Source: Melieria omissa (taxonomy: Eukaryota; Arthropoda; Insecta; Diptera; Ulidiidae). Taken from it: DNA of 64,000 bases. The position numbers and the translations under genes are program-made. This document shows, piece after piece, positions 1 through 10,200 of the stretch. The stretch is taken from NCBI GenBank assembly GCA_963971225.1, contig OZ020267.1, positions 120,521,891 to 120,585,890 of the forward strand, given 5' to 3'. Numbering within the stretch: position 1 is the first letter of the stretch; each line of letters begins with the position of its first letter. The notes below the pieces were generated by a model. It saw only the letters and a list, made by a program, of their open reading frames with translations. It did no database searches and was not told the DNA's origin.

Positions 1-617
1 TGGTGTGTATCGATTTAAATCTCATGGGTCTTCTCCAGGACTTGGCACCTTTCTTTCCTCCTCTCTGCAGGGTCTTCTTGTAGGCAGCATTCTTCGCTGC
101 ATTGGCTGCGCGACACTCTTCATCGTAACATTGATTTTTTGGTGGTAGGCGTTGAAAACCAAGGACATTTTCTGTGGTGGCGCGCATAGAGTGGGAAAAA
201 TGAGCCCATAATCCGCCGATGTCATCAGGTGCAGAGGGGGAGCGACCGAGCTGGTTGGAGAGTTGAGCGGAGTAGGCTTCGGCTACCGTTATGATCGCAG
301 TTCACTGACGTCCAGCTTTCTTTACGAACTAGGTTGCGCGGTCTCCGTTGCGCAAAGACGCATGCGTACCTTGGCTGCAACAAGATAGTGGTCCGAGTCG
401 ATATTGGGTCCTCGGAACGTGCGCACATCTAGAATGCTAGAAGCATACCTTCCATCAATCACAATGTGATCAATTTGGTTTTGGGTGGATTGATCGGGGG
501 ATAACCAGGTGGCCTTGTGGATATCGAGGTGCTGGAATCTGGTGCTACTAACTACCATGTTTCGTGCCGCGGCGAAATCGATCAGCCTCAGACAGTGGTC
601 GCATGGAGGCTGAACTG
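1..617 (-). pseudogene. Decayed non-LTR retrotransposon, endonuclease (EEP) domain fragment
   Basis: Read on the minus strand, 630 to 322 encodes the C-terminal half of an endonuclease/exonuclease/phosphatase domain, with motifs GLRLIDFAA-like (LRLIDFAAARN), TRFQHLDIHKATW, NQIDHIVIDGRY and GPNIDSDHYLVAAK. The last two carry the conserved D and SDH of LINE endonucleases; such proteins are often annotated in insects as craniofacial development protein 2-like. Past 322 the homology continues only by changing frame (the segments at 225-428 and 22-225 hold pieces such as GLWAHFSHSMR and NAAKNAAYKKTLQ in other frames), so the copy is broken by indels. It runs off the window start and ends abruptly at about 617, where it abuts a DNA-transposon terminus. 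No reverse transcriptase is visible inside the window. Confidence 0.7.
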
Positions 618-660
618 CCTGAAAACGCAACGCTCAACGCTCCAATTTAGGTTTCACAGT
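618..660. repeat. Solo terminal inverted repeat of the 6416-6828 MITE family
   Basis: About 35 bp here match the reverse complement of the left end of the complete element at 6416: GCAACGCTCAACGCTCC then AATTTAGGTTT. Only this right-hand end is present. The rest has been lost or replaced by the adjoining retrotransposon fragment. Confidence 0.65.
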
Positions 661-1690
661 AAGATATTTATATTACTTTGCGTAGTACACTTTGTTTCGT
701 TTATAAAAATGTAGAACAAATGATTCCTTAACGTTACAAATAAAACTTTAATTTTGCTGTATTTAACCCGTTTAGAACTGAGCCCAGTAATTAAAGACTT
801 GGAATATATTCATTTTAACATAATGCTGACAATACATTCTCAACAATACTCGAAAATTAAGACATGAGTCAATAAATTTCATTCAATATCGGCAGACCAT
901 ATTTTTAGCTTGTAAGAACCGCTACCTTTGCTGATTATCATATCATCCTGATTGTTTCATAATAAAACATCAGCTAGTAAGCAATTTCGTAGCATTTTCG
1001 TGAACTTACTTGTAGAACTCGATGCAACGTAATTTACCTCTATTCTAACTTTTGTTAAAATAAAAACCTATTTTATATAAAATACTATTGTATTTCATAA
1101 AAACGACAGCCTAATACTCGTGACAGACTCCAGGTACAAAAATCATGGTAGTAAAAAAAACTGGGTTTTTCAAAATTTGTAATCTCAAAATCCCGGGGAA
1201 TCCAAAATGCTTCGGTGTTGAAAACCTTACTAGCTAGTTAGATGAAAATTTTGAAGATTCTTCTTGACGTGAACGATTCAGCGTGAATTTTTAATCTTTT
1301 CTAATAATTTACTGATCACATGTCTTTTCTTATTTGTAAAAGTGATTGTATGTTCTTATAATAAATAAGTTTAAGTGATGTTCCTTCGCGTTATAATCTA
1401 CTCAGACAGCCAAATAAATTGAGGCAATTTAGTTCTTAATTGAGTTTATCATTTTAACATGCTAACACACCCCAATCTAACTCACACTTAAAATTAGGTG
1501 TTTCGAAAATGCTATCGAATATTTATTTGTTTTGACGGACATTTTTTAATCGAAATTTCAAAGTAAACAAATGTTAACAAACGTATTTCCCTGCCGTCAG
1601 TTTCTCATTTTTGTTATGGTTCCGTCAATTAAGAATTTGTTTATCGATAACACGACACAGGGTTGCGTGGCTCAGTTTATAGTAAATTTA
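661..1690. other. AT-rich spacer with no recognised gene
   Basis: No ORF with family resemblance and no clear repeat structure. Both strands are broken by frequent stops. Confidence 0.5.
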
Positions 1691-1692
1691 GC

Positions 1693-2425
1693 GTTATACT
1701 ACGTTTACATTGAGCCCATGGCTCAACTATAAGGTTGTAGCAAGCCACCGGCTGATTGTTTATCGCTTTTGTCAAAATCGTCGGTGTGCTGTGTTGCCGC
1801 ATCGGTTGAAATGAAAATACTTACTTAACTGGCCATAACAACCCGTTATCGGGTTACGGCCTGCCGCAAAACTTCTCTCCGGGCGCCTCTGCTTTGCGCG
1901 CGCCTTTTCCAGTTGGTAACACCAAGAGATGACAGGGCCTCTTCAACTTGGAATGAAAATACCTGACTGAAAACAACTGACCTGAGTTTTTTCACTCAAA
2001 TACAGCACCGTCTGGCAATAATAAGTTTTGTTTGTTTTCAGTTTCTCCCTCTTTCGTTGGAAAATATCAGCTGATTTTGACAGTAGCGATAAACGATCCT
2101 ACCAACATAATACATGTGGTTTTTGGTGTTGCGGGGATGCTATAACTTATTATTGAACCATGGTTTTTGGTGTTGCGGGGATGCTATAACCTTATTATTG
2201 AGCCATGATTGAGCCCAATTGCGTAATTTCAAATGAGTCATTTCACAATGTTTATATTGCCTCATTTACATTTCGTTAGTAGCTAATATCAAACGCTCAA
2301 CGGTCATGTCCTCTTTCAGCAGCTCTTTTCCGGCTGCTGACTAAAGAATTTCTTGCTGTTTTGCTGTCTCTCTATTTTACATGCGTGATTTTGCTTCGCA
2401 TTGAGAGAATACGTAGTATTAATTG
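1693..2425. mobile_element. MITE-like repeat of the TACTACGT..TTGAGCCC family
   Basis: The left end reads ATACTACGTTTACATTGAGC and the right end, in inverse orientation, ACGTAGTAT preceded by a diverged CGCATTGAG. The segment 2205-2380 aligns with 4960-5130, sharing blocks such as GTCATGTCCTC and GCTGACTAAAGAATTT. Related ends occur at 5935-6060 and 26089-26222. An internal inverted pair, GTTTATCGCT near 1760 and AGCGATAAAC near 2085, supports a hairpin-type nonautonomous DNA element. It has no coding capacity. The exact termini are uncertain. Confidence 0.45.
2117..2205. repeat. Two-copy tandem duplication, 44/45 bp
   Basis: The units 2117-2160 and 2161-2205 are nearly identical. Both begin TGGTTTTTGGTGTTGCGGGG, and they differ by a one-base insertion and one substitution. 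They lie within the MITE-like repeat. Confidence 0.85.
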
Positions 2426-2591
2426 ACATTAGTTAAATTAAGACTTTGGTATTTGGCAATTGAGGACGAATTGAGAAAATGTCCTAATTGCGTAATTAAG
2501 CTGGCTATCTAAATTCTACAAAAGATATGTAACAAGTAGTTATCCAAAAAACACAAACAAGTGTGGCAACTCCAAACGGAGAGATGTCACT

Positions 2592-2597
2592 TTTATT
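2592..2597 (-). terminator. Possible poly(A) signal for Mnd1
   Basis: AATAAA on the minus strand is a good candidate downstream of the Mnd1 stop at 2829. If used, the Mnd1 3' UTR would run antisense across exon 1 and the start region of Tfb5. Confidence 0.3.
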
Positions 2598-2770
2598 ATC
2601 GCTGCAGTACAGGAGAAAAACCTTAGCTTGGAATATTTGCAACATTATTTCAACAAAGCGGAGAAACATATTTTACACATCGAAGTTTATGAAACACTGC
2701 GAACGAAGAAACGAAGTTTAAGATAAACTTTGAAACTCGCTTGAAGTGTCATGGTCTCAACAGCGAAACC

Positions 2771-3818
2771 ATGGTGAACGTAATGAAAGGAGTTTTTGTA
2801 GAATGGTGAGTGTAAGCAGAACCGCTTCCTAAGTGTCCAAGTAATCCAAGTCCTCTGGAATGCCAAACGCTTTGTTCATTTCGCGATCCTCCTTATCAAA
2901 TTTGCGTTTGCACCAGGTCTTCGTGGAGAAGATATTGTCCGTCCAACGGTTTGCGGCCTCTGTGATTTTCTGCAAGGCAAAGCACGACGTTCTAAAAACT
3001 GCCGAATAGCCAAATGTTTGAAAAAGCACCATTACCATTACGTCGCGCTTCTTTGTGCGTATCTTATCGTAATCAATGTTAGGTGCAGTGGCGACAACGC
3101 GCCGTTGCAATGTCTCTTTTGTCTGTATTAATGTCTCTATTTCACGTTTCAAAGCCTCTGCTGCCTCGGTGTCATTGGCCGTTGTGGTGACTTTTTGCAG
3201 CTCCTCGAAGGCATCGTCAATTTTACTTTGCAACTGAGCATTCTGTTGCTCACTTTCCTCCAAAAGCCGAGTCGTGGCATTAAGAGCTTCGCTGAAATCA
3301 ATAATTTTGAGCAAACATTAACTTGTAACTGCACAAATAAACCTTGGAAATGCCCAGAAGTAAATACTGCCGGCAATCTTATCGGAGTACACCTCGCCAC
3401 TGTCTTCCAGCTCCTGTAATGTACTTTTCACCGATTGCAATACAATGCCTTTTTCCTTGGGTGCCAATCGCTCTAAGTCTTTCAACTGGAAGATGTCGCA
3501 CGTCTCGTGAAACAATTCCAACAATTTATGGCGCTTCTCCTCGGCGGATAATGCCTTTCTTTTCGCCATTTCCGTGAATTCGGGCAAACTGCAAGAAGAA
3601 AATATATTAAATTCTCTATGTTTAATTGCAGCGATCCTGCTATGAAACAATTTTTGCTACATTTGGACGAAACGTTAGCCTTGGGTCGGAAGTTCATCAT
3701 TCAGGACTTGGACGAAAATCATTTGTTTATCTCTACCGACATTGTCGAAACACTGCAAGCACGCGTGGACGACTTAATGGACCGCATTAGTTTCCCCCTA
3801 CATGAGAAGGAAGCCTAA
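2771..3818 (+). CDS. Tfb5: TFIIH core subunit 5 (Tfb5/TTDA/GTF2H5), two exons
   Basis: Exons 2771-2805 and 3632-3818 join through a GT/AG intron of 826 bp (donor GAATG|GTGAGT, acceptor TTAATTGCAG) to give a 73-residue protein, the usual size of this family (human about 71). It begins [12 protein letters not shown] and continues [13 protein letters not shown] and [12 protein letters not shown], all hallmarks of the Tfb5 fold. Family knowledge: the smallest TFIIH subunit binds and stabilises p52/Tfb2 and stimulates the XPB ATPase in nucleotide-excision repair and transcription initiation; its human orthologue is mutated in trichothiodystrophy A. The ATG at 2771 is chosen because it opens the conserved N-terminus. 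The single intron wholly contains the antisense gene Mnd1, and ZNHIT1 starts 64 bp after the stop on the same strand with no AATAAA between them. Confidence 0.95.
2829..3569 (-). CDS. Mnd1: Meiotic nuclear division protein 1 (Mnd1), three exons, nested in the Tfb5 intron
   Basis: Minus-strand exons 3569-3343, 3291-3042 and 2969-2829, with introns of 51 bp (3292-3342) and 72 bp (2970-3041), encode 205 residues, the same length as human MND1. Motifs in order: N-terminal winged-helix region [25 protein letters not shown], then [12 protein letters not shown], a central coiled coil (about 85-150), then [14 protein letters not shown] and the conserved end [11 protein letters not shown]. In other organisms Mnd1 with Hop2 promotes Dmc1/Rad51 strand invasion in meiosis; Drosophila lacks Dmc1, so its role in flies is less clear. 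The start MAKRK is chosen over an upstream in-frame ATG at 3650 that lies inside Tfb5 exon 2 and adds non-homologous sequence. The 72 bp intron is in frame without a stop, so retention would add 24 residues. Confidence 0.93.
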
Positions 3819-3882
3819 ACGTTACATAGAATTCTAAACTCGTATATTAATTTCCAATTTCCTTTGAGTCAAGTTCGAAATA

Positions 3883-4347
3883 ATGGCTGGGCGTGAGTCG
3901 AATCGTATTAAAGATGCGGAGAAGAAACGCGTTCTCGATGAAGCTGCACGTCAACGTCGCGCCCGCAAAGCACTAGAAGCGCTGGAACAGGATAATTTCC
4001 ACGAAGATCCCCATGCCGATTTGGTTATGTCGAAAAAAGTGCCAAAGTTCCAGGACAACGTGAAAAATCCCAAAGACAAAAAAGCTAAACGCAAGGGGGC
4101 GGAATACTATCGAGCCAAGTACCGCAAGAATTTTCAACAACTACTAGAAGAGGAGAAGCAATCGCGACCCGAGCCCCCGAACTATATGAGCGCACTGGTC
4201 CCGCCACCACAAAAACCGGCGCGCCACTTCTGCGCAGTCTGTGGGAACTTCTCGAAGTATTCGTGTACGGCGTGTGGTACGCGATACTGCTGCATTCGCT
4301 GCCTAAGCACACACCAGGACACGCGTTGCCTAAAATGGACGGCTTAA
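3883..4347 (+). CDS. ZNHIT1: Zinc finger HIT domain protein 1 (ZNHIT1/Swc6), single exon
   Basis: An uninterrupted ORF of 154 residues, the normal length of ZNHIT1. The N-terminal half is highly charged (KDAEKKR and RQRRARKALEALEQDNFHED) and contains the family motif KGAEYYRAKYRKNFQQLLEE (about 71-90). The C-terminus is a HIT zinc finger, with CAVC at 117-120, C128, C131, CC at 136-137, C140, H144 and C149. Family knowledge: ZNHIT1 is the subunit (yeast Swc6/Vps71) of the SRCAP/SWR1-type remodeller (Domino in flies) that deposits the H2A variant. It follows Tfb5 by 64 bp on the same strand. Two AATAAA signals lie just after its stop and none in the gap, so a shared transcript with Tfb5 is possible. 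Confidence 0.93.
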   Translation: MAGRESNRIKDAEKKRVLDEAARQRRARKALEALEQDNFHEDPHADLVMSKKVPKFQDNVKNPKDKKAKRKGAEYYRAKYRKNFQQLLEEEKQSRPEPPNYMSALVPPPQKPARHFCAVCGNFSKYSCTACGTRYCCIRCLSTHQDTRCLKWTA

Positions 4348-4364
4348 CTTACCTTTCACTTTGT

Positions 4365-4384
4365 AATAAAATTTTTTAAATAAA
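4365..4384 (+). terminator. Tandem poly(A) signals after ZNHIT1
   Basis: AATAAA at 4365-4370 and again at 4379-4384, within 40 bp of the ZNHIT1 stop. These are the first such signals downstream of Tfb5 on this strand. Confidence 0.7.
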
Positions 4385-4948
4385 ATACTGCCGCTTCTAC
4401 GTTGTATTTTTGTTTCGATTATTACCAAGCGTGGTGAAATTCCGGTGACAGGGTGGTTTGATTTGGAGCAACTGAAAACAGCTGTTCTCGGTAGTTTTTG
4501 TGCACTTGATCGATTTAAGATCAGAAAAGTTACAAAATGGCATTCACTTATAATATTATGAACCATAACCAAATTTTAAATCAATTATTTTTAAACCAAA
4601 TTCTATTTAAAGTATGCTGCTGTAAATAAAATTTCACAATCAACTTTTTCTCCGGTTCGGGGAAAACTTTTTCTGCACACCGAAAGAATTTTGACATGTT
4701 TAAACCATTCCAAAAATCAACAATAAATATTTTGGATTTCTATGTCCTAAACAATAAAGTTGAAGACGGGAGATGGTTTAGTAAACGTCGAGCTAACAGG
4801 TAGGATATTTACAGTGTTGAATCATATGACGTGAACTTACTATTAACGATAACACATAGCAATCTAATGGAATAAAATTAATTTGCAGTGGCTTGCAAAA
4901 AGCTATACAAATATGTTCAGTCTCTAATAGAAATGTAGTTGGAAGTGT

Positions 4949-6063
4949 AATATTACTTTTACATTGAGACCAAAAGCGTGATTTCAAATGATTCATTTCG
5001 TAGGTCATTTCAATTTTAGGTAATGTCAAATGCTCAATGCTCATGTCCTCTTGCCGCAGCTCATAGATCAGCGCTGACTAAAGAATTTTTTACTTTTTTG
5101 CTGCCTCTATGTTCTACACACTGCAATACTTGAATACAAATATATTACATACGTACTTTACATGCTAAGAATATTCTATAGGGTGTTTTTTTTTAGAGGT
5201 TTGTTTTTCGAATAGAGATAAAACTGGCATTTTGTGGTCAAATCTGGCAACTCTAATGTCATTTATGTTCAGTTTGGTTTGCCATTTCATCATGAACAGG
5301 TTGACAAAAGAACAACGCTTGCAAATCGTGCAAATTTATTTCGAAAATAATGGTTAGTTCGCGAAGTTTACCGCAAGCTCCGTCCATTTTATGGTCGACA
5401 TCGTCCATCAGAGCAATTAATTGGGTTAACCATGGGTCGTTTTCGCACTACGTTTACTCTATGTGATAATACGCATCCGCAGAGACGTCGAACAGTGCGC
5501 ACCGAAGAATCAATTGCCGCTGTAGAGCAAAATGTTGAAGAGGACCCGAATGAATCGATTCGCCACCGTGCACAGCATTTGGAGCTTTGTCCATCAACTT
5601 TATGGAAGATTGAAAATTGGACCTGTAGAATTGGCTTTATTCGAGCCAGCCGCGGCGGCCACATGCCCGAAATCATATTTAAAAATTAATGGCATAAAAT
5701 TATCCTTCCAATAAAGCCAAATTGATGGACATTAAAACGATTTTCTTGTGTTTTATTTCAATTCGAAGTTCTATACCTCTAAAAAAAACACCCTATATTT
5801 GAAGCATACGAAAATTTCCATTTTGATAATTTTCGTTTGTTTTGATTTAAAACTGTCAAAAAGAGGTAAACGCTTTTGAAGCTTTAAAAACGCCTTAATT
5901 TTGTGATGCATTCAATAAAATTTTTCATGTTTGCTTCGTCGTTTCGTTGAAATGAGTCATTTCGTAGATTTAAATTTGTGTGGGGAAATGCATGATTTGG
6001 CTTCGCATTTAAGATTTTTTGCCCAAATCACGCATTTGGGTTTAATGTAAGCGTAGTATAAAT
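4949..6063. mobile_element. MITE of the TACTACGT family split by a mariner-type insertion
   Basis: The left part (4949-5178) opens TATTACTTTTACATTGAGACC and the right part (5796-6063) ends, in inverse orientation, TACTACGCTTACATTAAACC. Both are followed by related AAGCGTGATTT / AATGCGTGATTT sequence. The two halves therefore look like the ends of one roughly 500 bp MITE, interrupted by the element at 5181-5793. The left half aligns with 2205-2380 and the right half with 26089-26222 (inverted). The outer limits are approximate. Confidence 0.5.
5181..5793 (+). mobile_element. Internally deleted mariner-type transposon
   Basis: Terminal inverted repeats are GGGTG, a T run of 8-9, then AGAGGT (5181-5200 and the reverse complement at 5775-5793), flanked by TA on both sides, as expected for Tc1/mariner target duplication. 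Inside, 5292-5350 encodes NRLTKEQRLQIVQIYFENN. After a frame break, 5432-5689 encodes a helix-turn-helix region with TEESIAAVEQNVEEDP and RHRAQHLELCPSTLWKI, both typical of the N-terminal half of insect mariner-like transposases. The catalytic DDE half is missing and the ORF ends in unrelated sequence, so the 613 bp copy is nonautonomous. Confidence 0.75.
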
Positions 6064-6415
6064 TTACTACACCCAGGATTAAGAATTGGTTACAAAATAA
6101 ACAATTGTTTATAAAAAACAAATGAAAAAATTTCAATATTAGATGCAATAGCTATTGACAAGCATGTGTAGAAAACAACAACTTTATTTGTACACAGTTT
6201 AATTTTAAATTGTTACGAATATTAGAATTTCAACGGACAACACTCGTCCTTTGTAGTCGCGTGTTCTTACATTAACATTGAACAATATAACTAACTAATT
6301 AAAATGATAGAATAGAGTTGATAAGGGTAAACTGCACTGAGACCAGGATTGATATATTGTGCCCCCTACAATTGTTAGAGTACATCCCCTGGACCTAGCC
6401 CCCTAATGAAACTTA

Positions 6416-6828
6416 CAGTCAAACCTAAATTGGAGCGTTGAGCGTTGCGTTTTCTGACGCAACGCTCTCGCTCAGTGCGGCATACCGAAATTGAAGCGTT
6501 GCGTTGGGATTGTCAAAATCATGAAATGAAAACAAATGTCAAAAAAATATCTGTTTAGTTGCTACAGTAAACCAACAAACTATTATTATTTTTCAAAACT
6601 TAGCTCTTATTTGAATAAATTCCTCACAATTTAAATCAAATCAAATATAAATCACAGGCGTTTTTGTTTGTCGCAGCCAACTTCAACTGCTAACGCGCTG
6701 TCAAAATTGGAAATTCGAATAGCTCAGCGTCAGAGCGTTTCAATTGCGGTTTGCCACATACAATTTGTATGGGCATGAAGCAATTTTGACAGTTGCTTGC
6801 CGCTGACGCTCCAATTTAGGTTTGACTG
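6416..6828. mobile_element. 413 bp MITE, PIF/Harbinger-like (TTA target duplication)
   Basis: Inverted ends begin CAGTCAAACCTAAATTGGAG at 6416 and match the complement ending at 6828 over about 24 bp. They are flanked by TTA at 6413-6415 and 6829-6831. A 3 bp TTA duplication is typical of PIF/Harbinger elements, so that assignment is an inference from the duplication alone. There is no coding capacity. Subterminal GAGCGTTGAGCGTTGCG-type repeats occur near the left end. A second copy survives only as a terminus at 618-660. Confidence 0.75.
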
Positions 6829-7294
6829 TTAGTAACTCGCGGGGGTGTAGGTGTTTAACGTCCTCTTCTGCAAGCCGGAACTTGCCCCGGTAATGCAAAA
6901 TTAATACAATACAAGTACGTCTAACATTCTTACATTCGATACGTTTTGTATTTATAAGTAAAAATATTCGTAAACTGAAAACGCTTACAACTGTTTTTTC
7001 TGTTTGTATTTTGTAAAAAAAAACAACCGACATCCATTTGAACATTTTCAAATCCGAAAAAAATTGTGGCAACACTATTCGGAGAAGACGTACTCGTTGT
7101 CATGATACGTGCTCGTTGCTGTGCCTTTGCGAAACGGCGAGTTGTGTACTATTGACGTTTCAGAATATCTTCCAGTTAAGAAGGCTGAAGATTAGCAGCG
7201 GAGTTGTGTGGCGAAAAAAGTTCTGGGAAATATTAAAATTCACAAGCGACAAATCGTAAACAATTTCGGACTAGTGAATTGATTGAATAAAATT

Positions 7295-10200
7295 ATGTCG
7301 TCCTCGTTGAGATTATTACAGAGTCAGGTAAGTTAAATCAGGGCGTACGGATCGCGTAAAGGACGTCCAAGAAAGCCAGCTTGTATGTGTGTTAATGTGC
7401 GAAGAAAAATTTTAAAACCTGACTTTCGGATAGAACCAACATATCTGCTCTTCTCATGGAGGCCTAGTTTTCAATTATATTTTAAGAAGTGGGACTGGTA
7501 TCATTTTGTACGTTGCTGTTGCTCAAAAATTAGTTTTGAGTATTTGGATTCTAACCTCAATTGAATGGGCAGTGTTATCTAACCGAGTAGTTGCAGACTT
7601 TCCGCTGTCACGATAAATTTTGCAATTTGATTAAGGGGGTGTAGTACGTGGAAAGATAACCCTAAGATGTGGAAGTGGTAACTGAACTAAGTAGTAACTA
7701 ACTAAGGCATGCATTGTCTAAAAAACATATTTATCGTTTCTGACTCCAAACGTGTGGGGGGGGTCACTACCGCAAAGCACACAGCACACACAGCTACAAA
7801 AGAGTTTATTCACATCGTTTTAATTGTAGCTCATTAATTTGTACTATATTTTTAATTGCCAACGTCTAAAAATAGATGTTTAGAAAATGATAGAACTTAT
7901 TATTGCAATGCGGGGACAGTATGTTCTGAATTTGCGAGAAAGTGATTTTTATTTGTTTAAATAGTTTCACCTAGCCCTACAAATCTATGACCGTTTGGTG
8001 TTTTAACTTCAGTCCGACTACTGACATTTGTGCGGCGCATTTCTTCGCATGATAAGGTAGCGCAGCGCTTTACCTACGGAGCTTCCGTTGAGTGGTCACA
8101 AGATTTTGCCGATAAGCCGGTTGCACACGGTGGGAATTTCACGACTTTAAACAAATGAAATAAATCAAAAAGAAAAGACCAGCTTTTATTTGCAGACAGC
8201 TTATCAGCACTTACTATACGTATACGTATATTTTGTATTTTGCATTTGAAGCCAACGATACTGGCTCCGACTTAATAGCATGGATGATACAAATATTGGC
8301 AGAGCTATAGAAGTGTACATGAGCGATTAATCGATTCAAAGTTGAAAGGTGCATGAGAATACGGTATGAAAACTTATGAGAAGCATTTTTAAAAGATGTA
8401 TGCAGTTTTGTGCCTCAGGAAATTTCAGGGTGCTTCAGACAATTCGACAACTATGTAGATTTGATAAAAGATGAAGCTCAGAGTGATCTTCTCTCCTATT
8501 CTATATTCTGCATTAAATTATGGTTAAAATGCGGCGTGATTAATGCTCCAGTTGCGACAATCCAACATTTAAATACTTGTATTGAAAATTGTATCACTTG
8601 GGTTTCATGTAGCTTGAATGCTGAAACTTGTAAGGCACCTTTGCTGATGGTGGGTGAAATACAAAAAAATTCAACCTTGGTTTTGAGCGTTTCTTAATAA
8701 TACATACGCGGTGATGCATTTCAGTAATGGGACTGCATGAAAAAAGTCTAAAGCGTTGATCTTTTTCACACGATTTCCACGTGCACTCGATGTGAATATA
8801 CGTAAAGTTATTAATTAAGCTGCACGACGTTTGTGGAGTAAGAGTTATGCAATCGAAACAACGCAACATGTTAGATAACGTGATGCCATTGGATGCAAAT
8901 TAGTTGTGTTAGTTGAAAAGTAAACACACGCGTTTTTAGAAAGAGCTTTTCGCATTACATTTTTCAATAATATTCTTCTAATTTGTTGATCGTTAAAATA
9001 ATGGTTCAATTGGCGGTCGAGCGCTTTTTCTATAATATCAAGTCACTCGAGTTCCGAGCATAACACTTTTGGTTGGAAGAGGCGAATCTGTAGTTCAGAT
9101 GAGTAGCCACTCTCTCGTTTTATTTGCGTGGCATTCGATTTTAAGGTCATGTGCTAATTTCCTGTTTCCCCATCTCCAAAAATAGGTCCGCAAAGCTGGC
9201 CAATATGCAGTGGACCTGCAGAGCCGTCAATTCCACGCGTCATGCTACACTTCATCCAAGGTGGCCATGTCGAAAATGGACCCCGATGTATTTCTTCCCT
9301 ATGAGAAGCTGACCAAGAATTTGGATGTTGTGAGAGGCCGCCTAAACCGGCCACTTACTCTGTCCGAAAAAATCCTTTACTCGCACTTGGACGATCCGCA
9401 GAAACAAGACATCGTGCGCGGCACTTCTTATCTTCGTCTTCGGCCCGACCGTGTTGCTATGCAAGATGCCACCGCCCAGATGGCCCTCTTGCAATTCATC
9501 TCGTCCGGACTGAAGAAAGTTGCCGTGCCGTCAACGGTGCACTGCGATCATTTGATCGAGGCACAGATAGGAGGTAAAGAGGATTTGGCCCGTGCCAAGG
9601 ACCTGAACAAGGAGGTGTACAACTTCTTGGCCACCGCTTGTGCTAAGTATGGTCTCGGCTTTTGGAAGCCGGGCAGTGGCATCATCCATCAAATCATCTT
9701 GGAGAATTACGCTTTCCCGGGTTTGCTGATGATCGGCACTGATTCGCATACCCCCAACGGCGGCGGTCTCGGCGGCTTGTGCATTGGTGTAGGTGGTGCC
9801 GATGCAGTCGATGTGATGGCCAACATCCCATGGGAGCTTAAGTGTCCAAATGTAATCGGTGTAAATCTTACTGGCAAGATAAGTGGCTGGACTTCGCCCA
9901 AAGATATCATTCTGAAGGTGCGTCGTATAACACTTACATTTTCTAGCACACTGCCAAATTATTGTCTTGTTCATAGGTGGCTGACATCTTGACCGTCAAG
10001 GGTGGTACCGGTGCCATCATTGAGTACCACGGCAAAGGTGTTGAGTCGATTTCCTGCACGGGAATGGCTACGATCTGTAACATGGGTGCCGAAATCGGTG
10101 CCACCACGTCGGTATTTCCCTTTAATGATCGTATGGCTTCGTACCTGAAAGCCACGGGCCGCGCGGATGTTGCTGACGAGGCTCAGAAGTACAAAGGCAA

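Noticed and set aside
2829..3314. Single-exon reading of Mnd1 that runs through the 72 bp intron
   Set aside because: Good GT/AG sites are present, and the spliced length (205) and alignment to the family are better than the read-through version.
8410..8697. 95-codon plus-strand ORF inside aconitase intron 1
   Set aside because: Starts at GTG, has no family resemblance, and lies in an intron.
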